Positions 42,000 to 52,100 of a DNA stretch of 64,000 bases are shown one piece after another. How positions within the stretch are numbered: position 1 is the stretch's first letter; the number at the start of each line of letters is the position of its first letter. The notes under the pieces were generated by a model. It was not told the DNA's origin. It made no database searches and saw only the letters and a list, made by a program, of their open reading frames with translations. Made by a program: the position numbers and the translations under genes. The stretch is from Nonomuraea polychroma (GTDB lineage: Bacteria; Actinomycetota; Actinomycetes; Streptosporangiales; Streptosporangiaceae), in contig NZ_SAUN01000001.1 of assembly GCF_004011505.1 (NCBI RefSeq), positions 5,731,501 to 5,795,500 on the forward strand, written 5' to 3'.

Positions 42000-42028
42000 G
42001 ATGTGGCAGTCGATAGGTCTGCCACATC
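42000..42028 (-). promoter_or_regulatory. Perfect leader hairpin/inverted repeat before the small unknown gene
   Basis: GATGTGGCAG, nine-base loop, CTGCCACATC: a perfect 10-base inverted repeat that ends immediately before the Shine-Dalgarno GGGAG of the gene starting at 41987. As RNA it would form a stable stem next to the ribosome site; as DNA it could be an operator. Confidence 0.65.
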
Positions 42029-42240
42029 GTTCTCCCGGGTGGCCTTGCCCGCTAGACAGCACAGAGGTGACACCTTCGAAATCTCCAAGAAGTGTCCTCG
42101 GCGGAAGTGCTCGCCGAGGCCGGCCCCGGAGTCAATGCGATCAACGCTACGCCGGTGACAGTGGCATGAAGGACGGTACGACGTGACAACGACAGGAGGC
42201 TGATCCTCCGGGAGAGCACGGCAGGCGAGGACGCGCCTGC

Positions 42241-42613
42241 CTAGCCGATCGTCGCCGCCGTCAGGTCGGCCCATGGCGATCCGGCCGCCATAGCGGCCCA
42301 GAGCACATCGGCGACGAACTCCGCTCGCCGGCCTCGTCCTCGAAGGCCGGGATCAGGTGCGTGAGGACGAGGTGGGTTGCCCCGGCCCGCCCCGCACCGC
42401 TTCAAGAATCGTTGCTGGGCGCTTGACCTGCGGGTCGACCTGGGACGGTGGTGCAGGAAGGATCGGTTCTTGTGTCTCTTCGCCTCCTGTATCTGATCAC
42501 GCTCCGGCTGCTCGGCTGGCTGGGTTGCTGACATCCCTCCGTCCGGGGCCTCGAGGCCACCGGAGAAGCCGGTTCTCGCTCGAGTGATGGCTCGGGCGAG
42601 GACGCTCGTGGTG
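42241..42613. other. Degenerate region, no intact gene
   Basis: On the minus strand two short pieces in different frames, HLIPAFEDEA and AEFVADVLWAAMAAGSPWAD, read like the end of one protein with a frame break between them (stop at 42241-42243). I cannot assign a family. They may belong with the Tat-leader remnant just upstream. Confidence 0.35.
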
Positions 42614-42733
42614 TCAGGTCGCACCGTGTCCACGCGCCGCGGGCTTGCCGACTCGGTGAATTCCTCTGCTATCCCCGGCCACGGCCGCGAACCCCGCCGT
42701 GCCGAGGAACGACCGCCGGCTGAGAGGGTGCAC
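42614..42733 (-). pseudogene. Tat signal-peptide remnant of a secreted enzyme
   Basis: GTG 42733 begins VHPLSRRSFLGTAGFAAVAG, a textbook twin-arginine leader, but the frame leaves the expected mature protein and stops after 39 codons. Only the export signal of a lost secreted protein, probably another polysaccharide-degrading enzyme, remains. Confidence 0.55.
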
Positions 42734-42749
42734 GGGGTGACTCCCTGGT

Positions 42750-43164
42750 TCAGGTGGGGTGGGCGACCGTGAGGGTGAGGGACTTCGTGGCCGTACCCAC
42801 GCTGTTGGTGGCCGAGACGGTGACCGTATAGATGCCGGGGACCTGCGGGGTTCCGGAGATCAGGCCGGTGTCGTGTCGACCGTGAGGCTCTTCGGCAGGC
42901 CCTCGGCGTTGAACGACGTCGGCAGCGCGGTCGCGGTGATCAGGTGGTTGAAGACCTGCCGCGCGGTGGCCGCGGCCTCACCCGCGCTGGTGACGTGCGG
43001 CGCGACAGAGGCCGCGGCCGCGGCGGCGTCCAGGAAGCGCAGGCCCTTGACGTGCTCGTTGACGAACATCGGCACCGTGTCCGATTCCAGGTACCAGCCA
43101 GGCTTCCTCATCGTGTTGGCAATGACCTTGCCGTTGATCGTCAGGTTCTGGAAGGTCGATCCGC
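42750..43164 (-). pseudogene. C-terminal remnant of a secreted beta-helix protein with Ig-like domain
   Basis: Minus strand, one frame: SGSTFQNLTINGKVIANTMR, KPGWYLESDTVPMFVNEHVK, then TALPTSFNAEGLPKSLTVDT. Near 42875 the frame shifts and continues GLISGTPQVPGIYTVTVSAT ... TLTVAHPT and a stop at 42750. The end is a putative-Ig (He_PIG) domain common in actinobacterial glycosidases. The 5' part is cut off exactly at the stop of the GH95 gene. Confidence 0.6.
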
Positions 43165-45504
43165 TCAGGCGCGGGCCGTGTAGCGATGCTTGGGCACGCC
43201 GTTCCAGGACAGGCGGAGGCGTCCGGGAATCGCTCCGCCGGCCACGGTATGAGGCACTCTGGTGCCGTTTTCGTCGAAGATGTTCAGAGGCGGGGCGTCG
43301 CCGCCGGGTATGTCGATGACCACTTGTCCGGGCAGGCCGACCGTGATCTCCGCGCTCACCAACGTTCCCGCTCGCCAGGCGAGGTCGATCTGGTGTCCGC
43401 CGCGGCAGCGGACGCCTCGTACGGATCCCGCGGGCCAGCTCGCGGGCAAGGCTTTGAGCAGGCTGATGGCGCCCTCGTGGCTCTGCACGAGGAGCTCGGT
43501 CATTCCGGCGACCGCGCCCAGGTTGCCGTCGATCTGGAAGATGTTGCCGCCGGGCCAGTTGTCGTGCGGGTGCAGGTCGAGCAGGGATTGCGAGCTCAGC
43601 TCGCCGAGCAGGACCGCGATCGCCTGCTCGGCGAGCTCGGCGTCACGCAGGCGGGCGGCCAGGCAGAGGATCCACGCCTGGCTCCATCCGGTGTAGCCGC
43701 TGCCGTGTTCCAGCCGGTGGCGCAGTGCCCGGCGTGCCGCCTCGAAGTGAGCGGGCGTGCCGGCTTCGGTGATGCGGGTGCCCGGATACAGGCCGTACAG
43801 GTGGGACAGGTGGCGATGGCCGGGCTCGCGAGGCGGCCGCTCGTCGTACCATTCGAGCAGCTCGCCGGTCGATCCGATGGCGACGTCGCGCAGGATCGCC
43901 AGCGCTGCCCGCGCCCGCACGGCCAGCTCGGCGTCGTCGTCCTCCGAGGCGTACCGCTGGGCCAGGCTGACATACCGCGACAGCGTCTCCCGTGCCAGCT
44001 CCTGGTCCATCGCCGAACCCTCGGACACGGCCGCGTAGGCTGACGCACCGACGCGGAAGTGGTGCTCGGGCGAGGTCGAGGGGCTCATCACGAACTCGCC
44101 CGTCTCGGCCGCGACCAGCATGTCCAGCACGAATCGCGCCACCGCTCGGAAGACCGGCAGGGCGGTCTCCACGGCGAACGCGTCGCCGGCCCCGTAGTCG
44201 AGGTGGTCCCAGAGGTGGGCCGACAGCCACAGGAGCCCCGAGGGCCAGTTGGCCCACTGGGGATCGCCGTGCACCGGTGTCGAGAACCGCCAGATGTCGG
44301 TGTTGTGGTGGACCACCGAACCGCGGGCCGCATAGCACCGGGTGGCCGTCGGCGCCCCGCTCTCGACGAGCTCACGCGTCAGCTCGAACAGCGGCTCATG
44401 CAGCTCCCGCAGGCCGGTCGGCTCCGCCGCCCAGTAGTTCATCTGAAGATTGATGTTGGTGGTGTAGTTGCAGCTCCACCCGGGACGAACGTCGAGGTTC
44501 CAGATGCCTTGGAGGTTGGCCGCCTGCGTGCCCGGCCGGGAGCTCGAGATCAGCAAATACCGGCCGAGGTGGAAGAAGAGCTCGGCCCCGGCCGCCTGGG
44601 GCCCCGAGGCCGACAAGTCCAGATCGACCCGATCGAAGTAGCCGCGGTAATCCTCGCGATGCCGCACCCGCAGCTTCGACGTCTCGGTGGACAGGGCTCG
44701 CGCGACCCGTTCCTCGGCCTCGGCGGCGATCGATCGGCGATCCGCGCTGGGCTGCCGGTCGAAGCCACGGAACCCGCTCGCCGCGGCCGCGATGAGCCGA
44801 ACCTCACCGGGAGCGGCCCGGTGCACCGCCACGACGATGGCGAATCCCATACCGGCCGGAACTCTGCCCGTTCCGCCGGGTTCATCGGCCGCGTAGACGA
44901 CGGCGGGCTCCTGATCCACGTAGTTCGGTAGCACGTGTGCGGGCGCCCGCCCGGTGGCCACGAGCCACCGGACGCCATCCACCTCCCCCTGCGCGACCTC
45001 CACGGTCGGATGCTCGGAGCCGAACACGGGCGGCGTGACCTCGTCGCCGCCCGTGACCGACATCACGAGGACCCCGTCGGGTGCCGAGACGAAGCTCTCC
45101 ACCCGCACCGGCCCGTAGGCCGTGCTCGCGACCGCCTCGGCCAGGTCGAGTTCGCGGATGTAGCCGTCGAGCTGCCGGTCAGGGGCGTAGCCCCACTCCA
45201 GCCACCCAAGCGGCTGGTAGGACTGGGTGTAGCCGGATCCCTGCAGGGAACGAGCGAGCTCGTCCGCGCGCAGGTCATCGCGCTCGCGGATCGCCCGCCG
45301 CAGCTCGGGCAGCAGCCTGCTCGCCGGATCACCCGTCTCCGGGGCCGACGGGCCGCCTGACCAGACGGTGTCCAGGTTGAGGTCGACGCGCTCGACGCCC
45401 GCCCGCCCGTACACCGTCGCACCCAGGCTGCCGTTCCCCAGCAGGAAGGCGTCGTGGAATTCGACGGCCGGAGCGGTCAGCCGGATACGGCGGCGTTCGT
45501 CCAT
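43165..45504 (-). CDS. Glycoside hydrolase family 95 (alpha-L-fucosidase/alpha-L-galactosidase)
   Basis: 779 residues from ATG 45504, with GGAAAG upstream and 9 bases from the end of the binding-protein gene. The N-terminal beta domain starts FLLGNGSLGATVYGRAGVER and LNLDTVWSGGP. The (alpha/alpha)6 barrel has CNYTTNINLQMNYWAAEPTG, PSTSPEHHF, and NWPGGNIFQIDGNLGAVAGM, all signatures of GH95. There is no signal peptide, so it acts in the cytoplasm on imported oligosaccharides, releasing L-fucose or L-galactose from plant material such as xyloglucan or pectin side chains. It is last in the importer operon. Confidence 0.92.
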   Translation of the reverse strand: MDERRRIRLTAPAVEFHDAFLLGNGSLGATVYGRAGVERVDLNLDTVWSGGPSAPETGDPASRLLPELRRAIRERDDLRADELARSLQGSGYTQSYQPLGWLEWGYAPDRQLDGYIRELDLAEAVASTAYGPVRVESFVSAPDGVLVMSVTGGDEVTPPVFGSEHPTVEVAQGEVDGVRWLVATGRAPAHVLPNYVDQEPAVVYAADEPGGTGRVPAGMGFAIVVAVHRAAPGEVRLIAAAASGFRGFDRQPSADRRSIAAEAEERVARALSTETSKLRVRHREDYRGYFDRVDLDLSASGPQAAGAELFFHLGRYLLISSSRPGTQAANLQGIWNLDVRPGWSCNYTTNINLQMNYWAAEPTGLRELHEPLFELTRELVESGAPTATRCYAARGSVVHHNTDIWRFSTPVHGDPQWANWPSGLLWLSAHLWDHLDYGAGDAFAVETALPVFRAVARFVLDMLVAAETGEFVMSPSTSPEHHFRVGASAYAAVSEGSAMDQELARETLSRYVSLAQRYASEDDDAELAVRARAALAILRDVAIGSTGELLEWYDERPPREPGHRHLSHLYGLYPGTRITEAGTPAHFEAARRALRHRLEHGSGYTGWSQAWILCLAARLRDAELAEQAIAVLLGELSSQSLLDLHPHDNWPGGNIFQIDGNLGAVAGMTELLVQSHEGAISLLKALPASWPAGSVRGVRCRGGHQIDLAWRAGTLVSAEITVGLPGQVVIDIPGGDAPPLNIFDENGTRVPHTVAGGAIPGRLRLSWNGVPKHRYTARA

Positions 45505-45513
45505 GTTCTTTCC

Positions 45514-47175
45514 TTACAGGGCGTCGTAGGCCTGCTGCTGGATCTGCAGGTACCGGGGGAGGCCGAGGCCGTTGAGGCCCTCCAGGTAGGCGGCCCAGTC
45601 CTCGTCACTGTCGATGTTCCTCTTGCCGGTCACGAACTCCAGATTGGCCTGGGTCACGTAGTTGTTGATGTTGGTCTGCAGCGTCGCCGTCTCACCTGCC
45701 ACGTCGGTGCCGAGCCACAGGCTCCAGAACGGGAACATCTGCGCCTTCGGCTCCTTGCCCTCATACAGCTTGGTGGCCTCGAACAGCCTGCGCTCGTAGC
45801 CTTCCGGTTCGTAGATATCGGTCGGCTGGACCTGGGACTCACGAAACGCCCTGGTGCTGTTGTACTGCGTGAGTGCCCCCCAGGCGTCGTTGATGGGCGG
45901 CGCATCCGGGTCGGCGGGAATCTGCTCGAACAGGGGCTTCAGGTCCTTGTTGAGCGCCACATCGCCGGACTCCGGCTTCTGCCAGCCCACGCCTTCCTTC
46001 CCGAACTCGCCCTCCAGGTGCCCCTCGTCGGTGAAAATGTAGTCGAGCATCTTGATGGCGGCGATCTGGTCCTGCTCGGTGGCCTTGTTCGTCAGGACGA
46101 ACGAGGCGCCGGGGACGCTGGCCGGGCGGTAGGAGGTGTAGGCGACCCCGTCGGGACCGGTCAGCGGCGGCACCGCGTCGTAGTCCTCGTCCCGCCCGTC
46201 CTTCTGGCCGAGGGTGACCAGGATCGCCGGGTGCAGCATGGTCGCCGCTCCGACGATCACCTCGTCGGCGTTGTCGCCCTTGGCCTTCAGCCCGTCCCGG
46301 TTCTGGGTGAAGGCGCCGGGGTCGATGAGCCCTTCCTTGTACAGCGAGGCGACGTAGCGCAGGCCCTCACGCCATTTGTCCTGCACGGGCTGGAACTGCA
46401 CCTTGCCGTTGTTCAACGCGAGTGTCGGGACGGTGGCCTCGCTGCTCTCCGGGTCGTAGATGAAGGAATTCATGAAATACGGCAGGATCATGTCCGCGGT
46501 GGAGGAGCTGAGCGGGATCTCGTCGGCCTTGCCGTTGCCGTTGGGGTCCTTGGTCTTGAAGGCCCGCAGGACGGCGCGCATCTCCTCGGTCGTCTTCGGC
46601 GCGGACAGCCCCAGCTTCTTCAGCCACGCCGAGTTGATCCAGAACTTGCCCTGGTAGGAGCAGTGGAAACAGTCGTTCCACTGCGGCAGGCCGTAGATCT
46701 TGCCGTCGGGAGCGGTGGCCAGGGTCTTGTAGGCCGGGTTCGCCTCCAGCGCCTTTTGGATGTTGGGCGCGTACTTGGCGATCAGGTCATTGAGCGGCAG
46801 GATCACGCCCTGCTTGGACAGCTTGAGCAACTCCGCCCGGTTGAACTGATCCACCCACGAAATGAGCAGGTACAGGTCGGGATAGTCGCCGCTGGCCAGC
46901 GAGATCTGCCGCTTCTCGGCCGCGGGACCGGCGTCGTAGGTCGTCGTCTCGAACTTGAAGTTGATCTTAAACTTGTCGCCAAGGACCTTGGTGAAGGTGG
47001 CGGTCTGCAGATTCTGATTGGCGCCTTGGGGAGCGAAGACGGTCAGCTCGGTGACGCCGCCCGGCGCTGCCGAAGCTGCGGGCTGCTCGTCGGACGTTGA
47101 GCAGGCCGCCGTGGTGAGGCAGGCCAGCGCGAGCGCCGCGAGGACGGCTGTTTGTTTCCTGGGCAGGGTGAACAC
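45514..47175 (-). CDS. ABC transporter substrate-binding lipoprotein (LplA/YtcQ type)
   Basis: 553 residues from GTG 47175. Lipobox LTTAAC near residue 25. At 550 residues it is the long type that pairs with LplB/YteP- and LplC/YtcP-like permeases; such systems import pectin- and xyloglucan-type oligosaccharides. Typical parts: KINFKFETTTYDAGPAAEKR, GDYPDLYLLISW, YGLPQWNDCFHCSYQGKFWI, TKDPNGNGKADEIPLS (EF-hand-like calcium loop). The GH95 enzyme follows and two permeases precede. Confidence 0.92.
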   Translation of the reverse strand: MFTLPRKQTAVLAALALACLTTAACSTSDEQPAASAAPGGVTELTVFAPQGANQNLQTATFTKVLGDKFKINFKFETTTYDAGPAAEKRQISLASGDYPDLYLLISWVDQFNRAELLKLSKQGVILPLNDLIAKYAPNIQKALEANPAYKTLATAPDGKIYGLPQWNDCFHCSYQGKFWINSAWLKKLGLSAPKTTEEMRAVLRAFKTKDPNGNGKADEIPLSSSTADMILPYFMNSFIYDPESSEATVPTLALNNGKVQFQPVQDKWREGLRYVASLYKEGLIDPGAFTQNRDGLKAKGDNADEVIVGAATMLHPAILVTLGQKDGRDEDYDAVPPLTGPDGVAYTSYRPASVPGASFVLTNKATEQDQIAAIKMLDYIFTDEGHLEGEFGKEGVGWQKPESGDVALNKDLKPLFEQIPADPDAPPINDAWGALTQYNSTRAFRESQVQPTDIYEPEGYERRLFEATKLYEGKEPKAQMFPFWSLWLGTDVAGETATLQTNINNYVTQANLEFVTGKRNIDSDEDWAAYLEGLNGLGLPRYLQIQQQAYDAL

Positions 47176-47225
47176 GAGGGATGTTGCCTTTCGTGGGGTG
47201 GGGGGTGGGAGAGCCGCTCGCCGTA

Positions 47226-48176
47226 CTAACCCTTGATCGCGCCGATCATCATGCCCTTGGTGAAGTAGCGGGCGACGAACGGATAGATCAGCAGCACGGG
47301 AACCGTGGAGATGACGATGAGGGAGTACTTGAGCAGGTCAGCGAGCTGCTGACGTTCCAGCAAGCTGGCGATGTTCTGCGAGCCGCTCTGGGTGTTGAGG
47401 ATGACCACGTTCCGCAGCACCAGTTGGAGCGGGTAGAGCTCGTCGCTCTTGAGGTAGAGCAACGCCTCGAAGTACGAGTTCCACTGCCCGATCGCGTACA
47501 TCAGAGCGACGACCGCGATCATCGGCTTGGCGAGCGGCAGCACTATCGACCACAGCACGCGCAGGCTGCCCGCCCCGTCGATCTCGGCGGCCTCGTAGAG
47601 CGAGTCGGGAATGCTGTGCCGCAGGTACGCGCGGGCGATGATGACCTGCCAGACGCCGATCGCTCCCGGCACGATCAACGCCCAGCGCGTGTCGAGCAAG
47701 CCGAGCTTCTGCACCACCAGGTAGGTGGGGATGAGCCCGCCCGCGAAGATCATTGTGAAGACGATGAACGCGGTGATGACGTTGCGTCCGAAGAAATCCT
47801 TGCGGGAGAGCGGATAGGCGATGGCGATGGTGAGCGTCACGCTGACGAGCGTGCCCACGACGGTGTAGAAGAGCGAGTTGAGGAATCCCGTCACGATCTG
47901 CGGATTGCTCAGAGCCACCTCGTAGCCGCGGATCGAGAAATCCACCGGCCACAGCCACACCCGGCCGGACGAGACGGCGTTGGGGCTGCTGAAGGAGCTG
48001 GCCACGATATAGATCAACGGCAGGAGGACCACCGCGAGGAACGTGATGAGCAGAACATAGACGCACGTGATGAACAGGCGGTCGATCCCGGAGTCCTTGA
48101 CCTGGGCGGGGTGGCGGGAGTCCTTTGCCGCCGGCTCTTTCCTCTGTGCGATCTCCACCATTGTGTTGGTCACCAC
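47226..48176 (-). CDS. ABC sugar permease (LplC/YtcP type)
   Basis: 316 residues from GTG 48176; GTG 48173 and ATG 48161 are alternatives. It overlaps the preceding permease by 7 bases. Six membrane helices. The ATPase-contact EAA loop is YEAAEIDGAGSLRVLWSIVL, then PLAKPM. NSLFYTVVGTLVSVTLTIAI and TKGMMIGAIKG at the end are standard for this subfamily. It forms the channel with the other permease. No ATPase gene is in the operon; a shared MsiK-type ATPase elsewhere probably serves it. Confidence 0.93.
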   Translation of the reverse strand: MVTNTMVEIAQRKEPAAKDSRHPAQVKDSGIDRLFITCVYVLLITFLAVVLLPLIYIVASSFSSPNAVSSGRVWLWPVDFSIRGYEVALSNPQIVTGFLNSLFYTVVGTLVSVTLTIAIAYPLSRKDFFGRNVITAFIVFTMIFAGGLIPTYLVVQKLGLLDTRWALIVPGAIGVWQVIIARAYLRHSIPDSLYEAAEIDGAGSLRVLWSIVLPLAKPMIAVVALMYAIGQWNSYFEALLYLKSDELYPLQLVLRNVVILNTQSGSQNIASLLERQQLADLLKYSLIVISTVPVLLIYPFVARYFTKGMMIGAIKG

Positions 48177-49081
48177 AGACCACTCCCGGAAATGCGCTTG
48201 GCGGCGAAGTTGACTCCGATGAGGAGCAGCAGATTGATCAGCGAGTTGAACAGGCCCACCGCAGTGGCCTGGCTGAAGTCGGCGTTCAGCAGTCCGACCT
48301 TGTAGACGTAGGTGGCGATGATCTCGGAGGTGCCGAGATTCAGCGGGTTCTGCAGGAGGAACGCCTTCTCGAAGCCGACCGCCATGATGTTGCCGACACC
48401 GAGGATGAGGATGATGATCGCGGTCGGCATGATGCCGGGGATGTCGACATGGATGATCTTCTGCAGGCGGGTCGCTCCGTCGACTCGGGCCGCCTCGTAC
48501 AGGCTGGGGTCGATGCCCGACAGCGCGGCCATGTAGATGACTGCGGAGTATCCCGCTGTCTGCCAGATGTCACTCCACACGTAGATGTGCCGGAAGTAGT
48601 CGGCATCAGCCAGCAGGTTGGGCGCGTCGACGCCGAAGAATCCGAAGGCCCTGTCCATGAACCCGATCCGCGGGGAGAGAATCAGGATCACCATGGAGAC
48701 GATGACCACGGTGGAGATGAAGTAGGGCGCGTAGGTGACCATCTGGACCGTGCGCTTGAACCAGCGCAGCCGGACCTCGTTGAGCGCAAGCGCCAGGATG
48801 ATCGGGATGGGGAACCCGGCCAGGAGGAAGTACACCGACAGCAGGAAGGTGTTCTCGACCAGATTCCAGAAGACGGGATTGGAGAAGAACGCGGAGAAGT
48901 GCTTGAAGCCCACCCACTCGCTGCCCCAGATCCCCTCCACGACGTTGTAATCCTTGAACGCGATGACGGCGTTCGTCATGGGGACGTACTTGAAGACCAC
49001 GAAGTAGACCAACGGCACCACGATCAGCAGATAGAGCTGCCAATAGCGGCGAAAGCTCTGTCTGGCGGCACGCCACCCCAT
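48170..49081 (-). CDS. ABC sugar permease (LplB/YteP type)
   Basis: 303 residues from ATG 49081, 7 bases after GGAG. The open frame extends upstream into the GH2 gene but similarity begins at WRAARQSFRRYWQLYLLIVV. Six membrane helices; the EAA loop is YEAARVDGATRLQKIIHVDI. It is first of the transporter genes after the GH2 gene, which ends 26 bases upstream, so all five genes from GH2 to GH95 are probably one transcript. Confidence 0.93.
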   Translation of the reverse strand: MGWRAARQSFRRYWQLYLLIVVPLVYFVVFKYVPMTNAVIAFKDYNVVEGIWGSEWVGFKHFSAFFSNPVFWNLVENTFLLSVYFLLAGFPIPIILALALNEVRLRWFKRTVQMVTYAPYFISTVVIVSMVILILSPRIGFMDRAFGFFGVDAPNLLADADYFRHIYVWSDIWQTAGYSAVIYMAALSGIDPSLYEAARVDGATRLQKIIHVDIPGIMPTAIIILILGVGNIMAVGFEKAFLLQNPLNLGTSEIIATYVYKVGLLNADFSQATAVGLFNSLINLLLLIGVNFAAKRISGSGLW

Positions 49082-49107
49082 CACGGTTCTCCTTTCGGAC
49101 TCGTGCG

Positions 49108-52100
49108 TCACCGCACCGGGGCGAAGCGGACCAGGAGTGAGCAGGTGTGCGGGTACAAGCGGTGGGCCGGCCACGCGTCGGGACCACAAGACGCCGAGCC
49201 GAGCCCGTAGTGGGCGAGGTCGAGGTTGAGCCAGAGTCTTCCGTCCGGCACCAGGTCGGTGGTGTGCTGCGCCGCGTCCAGCGCTTCGCTGGTCCAGGGG
49301 CGCAACGTCACGTTGACGCCGGAGGGCGCGGTGACGCGCAGTCGCTCGCCCGTCTGCCAGGAGATCTCCGCGAATCGCACTGCGCCGCGGTTGCCGTTCT
49401 CCTGTGGACGGACGTAGGGGGTCTGCAGCTCGGCCACCGTGGCCCGGTGGCGGGTGAGACGGGCCGCCAGGCGACTGTCGCTGTAGTTCTCGCCCGGGCC
49501 GAGGCCGTACCACTCCAGAGTTGCCTCACCGCCCGGGAGCCCGAGACGTACGCCCAGACGCGGTACGGTGCCTCGCCTCACGCGGCTGGAGTCGTGGATG
49601 AGGGTAGCGAGACCGGTGTCGAACCGGCCGACCGGGCTCAGGTGAACGCGCAGCTCGAGCTGGCCGTCCGGGCGCGCGGACCAGATCATCCGCGTCCGCG
49701 TCCCGGCTTCCCGCCCGGCAGCCATGCTGACCGTCTCGACGACGAGTTCGTCTTCCTGCGGCAGCACCTGTACGGTCCGGTGTTCCAGGCGATCCAGGCC
49801 GAGCTCGCGCCAGGCTTGCGCCTGCCCCGGCCCTGCCAGGTCATTGTCCGTGGGCGCACGCCAGAGATCCAGACGAGGACCGACCACAGGCAGCTCGCCC
49901 AACATGACCAGCCGCCCATCGGAGCCGAATTCGGCGTTCCCGAGGCGGTACCCGTCCTGGGACACCGTGACCGGAAGGCCCTCGATCCGGCTGTGCTCCT
50001 GCTGCCGGGCACCGGCCAGGATCCGTTGCGAAAAGGCGATCTCGTGGCCGGCGGGCACCCCATCACGCTCCTTGGCCTGCAACGCGTGCACGGTGAGGAC
50101 GACCTCGCCCGAAGCGTCGGCGGCCAGCTCGGCAATGGTGTCGCCGAACCGGACCCGGGTCGTGCCGCGTGGAGGGACCGGAGGGATCTCGACGGTGCCG
50201 CCGCCCAGCTCAGCGCCGTCCTCTTCGAGCAGCCAGGCGAAGGCCAGGCTGGAGGTGTCGATGTGATCGAATCTGCTCCGAACCGTCAGCGTGATCCCGT
50301 CGCCGTCGTCGATGGACAGCACCACGGGCGCGATCGCCGCCTTGTACTCCACCAACCCGGGAGACGGGGTCCGATCAGGGAAGACGAGGCCGTCGGCGAT
50401 GAAGTTGCCGTCGTGGACGACCTCCCCGAAGTCGCCTCCGTAGGCGTAGAACAGCTGCCCGGCGTTGGGACCTTCTGCCGCGCGCTGCAGGATGCCCTGG
50501 TCGATCCACTCCCAGACGAATCCGCCGTGCAGCCGTGGGTAGCGGTCGAACAGCTCCTCGTACTCCGCCAGGCCGCCTGGGCCGTTGCCCATGGCGTGGG
50601 CGTACTCGCAGAGGATCATGGGCAGAGCACGGCGATGAGCGTCGGCCTGGGCGTCCACTGTGCGCTCGTCGGCACCCATGCCGATCAATTCGAGCTCGTC
50701 CAGGTCCACATACATCCGGCTGTAGAGGTCGACGTAGGAGCTGTCATAGTCGCCCTCGTAGTGAATGAGCCGGGTGCTGTCACGCCGGCGCGCCCATTCG
50801 GCCATCGCACGGAGGTTGTCGCCGACCCCGCACTCGTTGCCCATCGACCACATGATCACGGAAGGGTGGTTCTTGTCGCGCTCGACCATGCGCTGCACCC
50901 GGTCCAGGCAGGCATATCGCCACCGTGGGTCCGCGGACGGGTTGCGATCCCAGCCGACCTGACCGAATCCATGGGTCTCGAGATCGCATTCGTCGATCAC
51001 CCACAGGCCGTATTCGTCACACAGGTCGAGAAAACGGCTGTCCGGCGGGTAGTGGCTGGTCCGCACCGCGTTGATGTTGTGCTGCTTCATCAGCAGCACA
51101 TCGGCCCGCATCGTCTCCAGGGCCAGGGTGCGGCCCGTCTCCGGATGCCACTCGTGCCGGTTGACACCGCGGAACCGGATCGGCGACCCGTTGACGGTGA
51201 TGGTGCCGTCCACGACGCGAACGGTGCGGAACCCGATGCGGAGTTCGATGGATTCGCCTTCGCTCCTCAGCACTCCGGCATACAGCCTCGGGGTCTCCGC
51301 GCTCCATGGGGCGACCCCCGCGATGTGGACGGTCTCGCCCGCCGGCAGGCCGGCGAGGCCCAGCTCCGGGATGTCCACGACCGCCGCGACGTCGGACTCG
51401 ACACAGAGGATGCCGTCTCCCGTCTGGTGATCGAAGTCGGCGTGCACGAAGTGGTCGCCAATGGCTCCGGCCGGTCGTTCGACCAGGGAGACCGAGCGGA
51501 AGATCCCTGAGATCCACCACATGTCCTGGTCTTCCAGGTAACTCGCCGCCGACCACTGGTGCACCCGGACGGCCAGGACGTTCTGACCCTCCCGGAGAGT
51601 GCGAGTCACGTCGAACTCGGTCGGCAGCCTGCTGCCGGTGCTCCAGCCGAGCTCCACCCCGTTGAGCCACACCGTGAAATGCGAGTCCACACCTTCGAAC
51701 CGCAACACCCAGCTCGCGACTTCGAGCCTGTCCACCTCGAAGGTCCGGCGGTACTCGCCCGTGGGGTTGGCGTCCGGCGGGTGAGGCGGGTCGATCGGGA
51801 ACGGGTAGATCTGATTGGTGTACGCGGGCCTTCCGAACCGTGCCTGCCCGTGATCAAGAAGGTTGCCCTCGTGGTCGCGGAGGCCCTCCATCTGCCAAGA
51901 ACTTGGCACCCGCAGCACCGACCAGGCGGAATCGTCGAAGTCAAGGCTCTCGAAGCCGTCGCTCATTTCCCGAAGGCTGGGAGCCAGGTGAAACATCCAA
52001 TCACCATCGAGGGAAAGCGAGCGGGCGCTGCTGGCCGAGCTGGCACGAGGTTTCAGCCGGCCTGCGCCCGGCTCGAACGATGAGACGTTACGGGGTGCTT

